Shown piece by piece: positions 62,902-64,000 of a stretch of 64,000 nt of DNA. The DNA comes from Candidatus Epulonipiscium sp. (lineage in GTDB: Bacteria; Bacillota; Clostridia; Lachnospirales; JAAYNZ01). The translations under genes were made by a program, and so were the position numbers. The DNA lies in contig JAAZLH010000090.1 of the NCBI GenBank assembly GCA_012799415.1, positions 50,025 to 114,024 of the forward strand. Reading direction: 5' to 3'. The stretch's first letter is position 1, and each line of letters begins with the position of its first letter. The notes under the pieces were generated by a model that made no database searches, was not told where the DNA came from, and worked only from the letters and a program-made list of their open reading frames with translations.

Positions 62902-63420
62902 TTACACCTCCTTGTCTTCTGGAAAAAGTGATTTTAAACTTTCAAATCGTGGATCAATTTGGTTATCTCTACAATTACATTGTTCAATATTTAAATTGAC
63001 CCCGCAATGAGAACAAAGTCCTTTACACTCTTTTTCACATACTACTTTCATAGGCATTGATGCTAAAAGAGCCTGAATGATTACTGGTAAAATATCAATC
63101 TTTTGATCTTTTATCAAGTATCTGTCAGAATCCTCTTCGTCCATAAGCCTTTGTACAAATACCTCTTGGATGGGAAGATGCAATTTCTGTTTTGAAAGTT
63201 CTAGACAGCGATCACAAGGCATCTCAACCGTAGTACTTGCATAACCATCAAAATAAATTTCATTCATATTTCGATTGGTTAAAACTCCTTCTACAGTTAT
63301 AGGAGAACTTAAAATAACTCCTGTATCTGCAGATAAATCAATTCTTCCCACAGGTATAAATAAAGAAACCTTCGTGGACGCCCCTTCTATATTAAGAATT
63401 TCTGCAATATTAACAATCAT
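62902..63420 (-). CDS. DUF177 (YceD) family protein; start set at MIVNIAEILNIEG
   Basis: EMPCDRCLELSKQKLHLPIQEVF, CEKECKGLCSHCGVNLNIEQCNC; RBS GGGAG upstream of 63420; next to rpmF. Confidence 0.9.
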   Translation of the reverse strand: MIVNIAEILNIEGASTKVSLFIPVGRIDLSADTGVILSSPITVEGVLTNRNMNEIYFDGYASTTVEMPCDRCLELSKQKLHLPIQEVFVQRLMDEEDSDRYLIKDQKIDILPVIIQALLASMPMKVVCEKECKGLCSHCGVNLNIEQCNCRDNQIDPRFESLKSLFPEDKEV

Positions 63421-63484
63421 GTTTATCACTCCCAGAAGGTCTACTTTAGTAATTATACATAGAGGGTTATTGTTTGTCAACCGA

Positions 63485-64000
63485 TTATTTTTTGAGTAAA
63501 GCTTTTGTTTCTCTCGCAATCATTAGTTCTTCATTTGTTGGAATAACCAATGAGTGAACTTTTGCTCCTTCTTTAGAGAAGTCGCACTCAACTCCTCGAC
63601 ACTTATTTTTTTCTTTATCAATCTCAACGCCTAAATATTCAAAAGAAGAGCAAATACTTTCCCTAACAAGGTGATTATTTTCTCCAAGTCCTGCTGTAAA
63701 TACAATTGCATCAACGCCATTCATTGTAGCCGCATATGCACCTATATATTTTGCAATACGATACTCAAATACATCCATTGCCATTTGTGCTTCTACGCTT
63801 CCGTCATTAATCGCATTTTCTAAATCTCTAAAGTCACTAGAAATATTGGATAAACCTAAAACTCCTGATTTTTTGTTTAACATATCCATAACTTCTTGCA
63901 TGCTGATTTGTTCTTTTTCTGCTAAGAAAGAAATAACAGCAGGGTCAATATCACCACTTCTAGTCCCCATAACAAGGCCTGCTAATGGTGTGAAGCCCAT
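63485..64000 (-). CDS. ackA: Acetate kinase, C-terminal part (gene runs off the window)
   Basis: [46 protein letters not shown]-like C-terminus. Confidence 0.95.
   Translation of the reverse strand: MGFTPLAGLVMGTRSGDIDPAVISFLAEKEQISMQEVMDMLNKKSGVLGLSNISSDFRDLENAINDGSVEAQMAMDVFEYRIAKYIGAYAATMNGVDAIVFTAGLGENNHLVRESICSSFEYLGVEIDKEKNKCRGVECDFSKEGAKVHSLVIPTNEELMIARETKALLKK

Overview
The window is a low-GC Firmicutes (Clostridia-type, spore-forming) chromosome segment. Nearly all genes are on the minus strand. Main blocks, by window coordinate: (1) a histidine operon hisZ-G-D-C-B-A-F-IE at 2.2-9.4 kb with no hisH; (2) housekeeping and repair genes at 9.6-18.6 kb: mutY, a GH26-like protein, recU-like, queG, a plus-strand helical-repeat protein, an RluA-family synthase, an SDR and metY with a SAM-I riboswitch; (3) an 11.15-kb serine-recombinase island at 19.10-30.26 kb; (4) uraA-pyrR, lspA, aroB, divIVA-ylmH-yggT-sepF-yggS, spoIVA, gpsA-plsY-der and the conserved rnhB-rbgA-lepB-rplS-trmD-rimM-khpA-rpsP-ffh-ylxM-ftsY-smc-rnc-acpP-plsX-rpmF-DUF177-ackA block. 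The strongest finding is that the island sits inside a Cu/Zn superoxide dismutase (sodC) gene. The 5' part of sodC (30248-30534) and the 3' part (18888-19109) flank it in the same orientation and share an 11-bp core (CCATGAGGTTG on the plus strand). Precise excision would rebuild an uninterrupted 165-codon sodC. The two island ends form an inverted-repeat attP. The island also carries an Erm-type methyltransferase preceded by a 29-aa leader ORF and a terminator, which looks like an antibiotic-responsive attenuator. All calls come from reading the sequence and the supplied ORFs; no database search was run.
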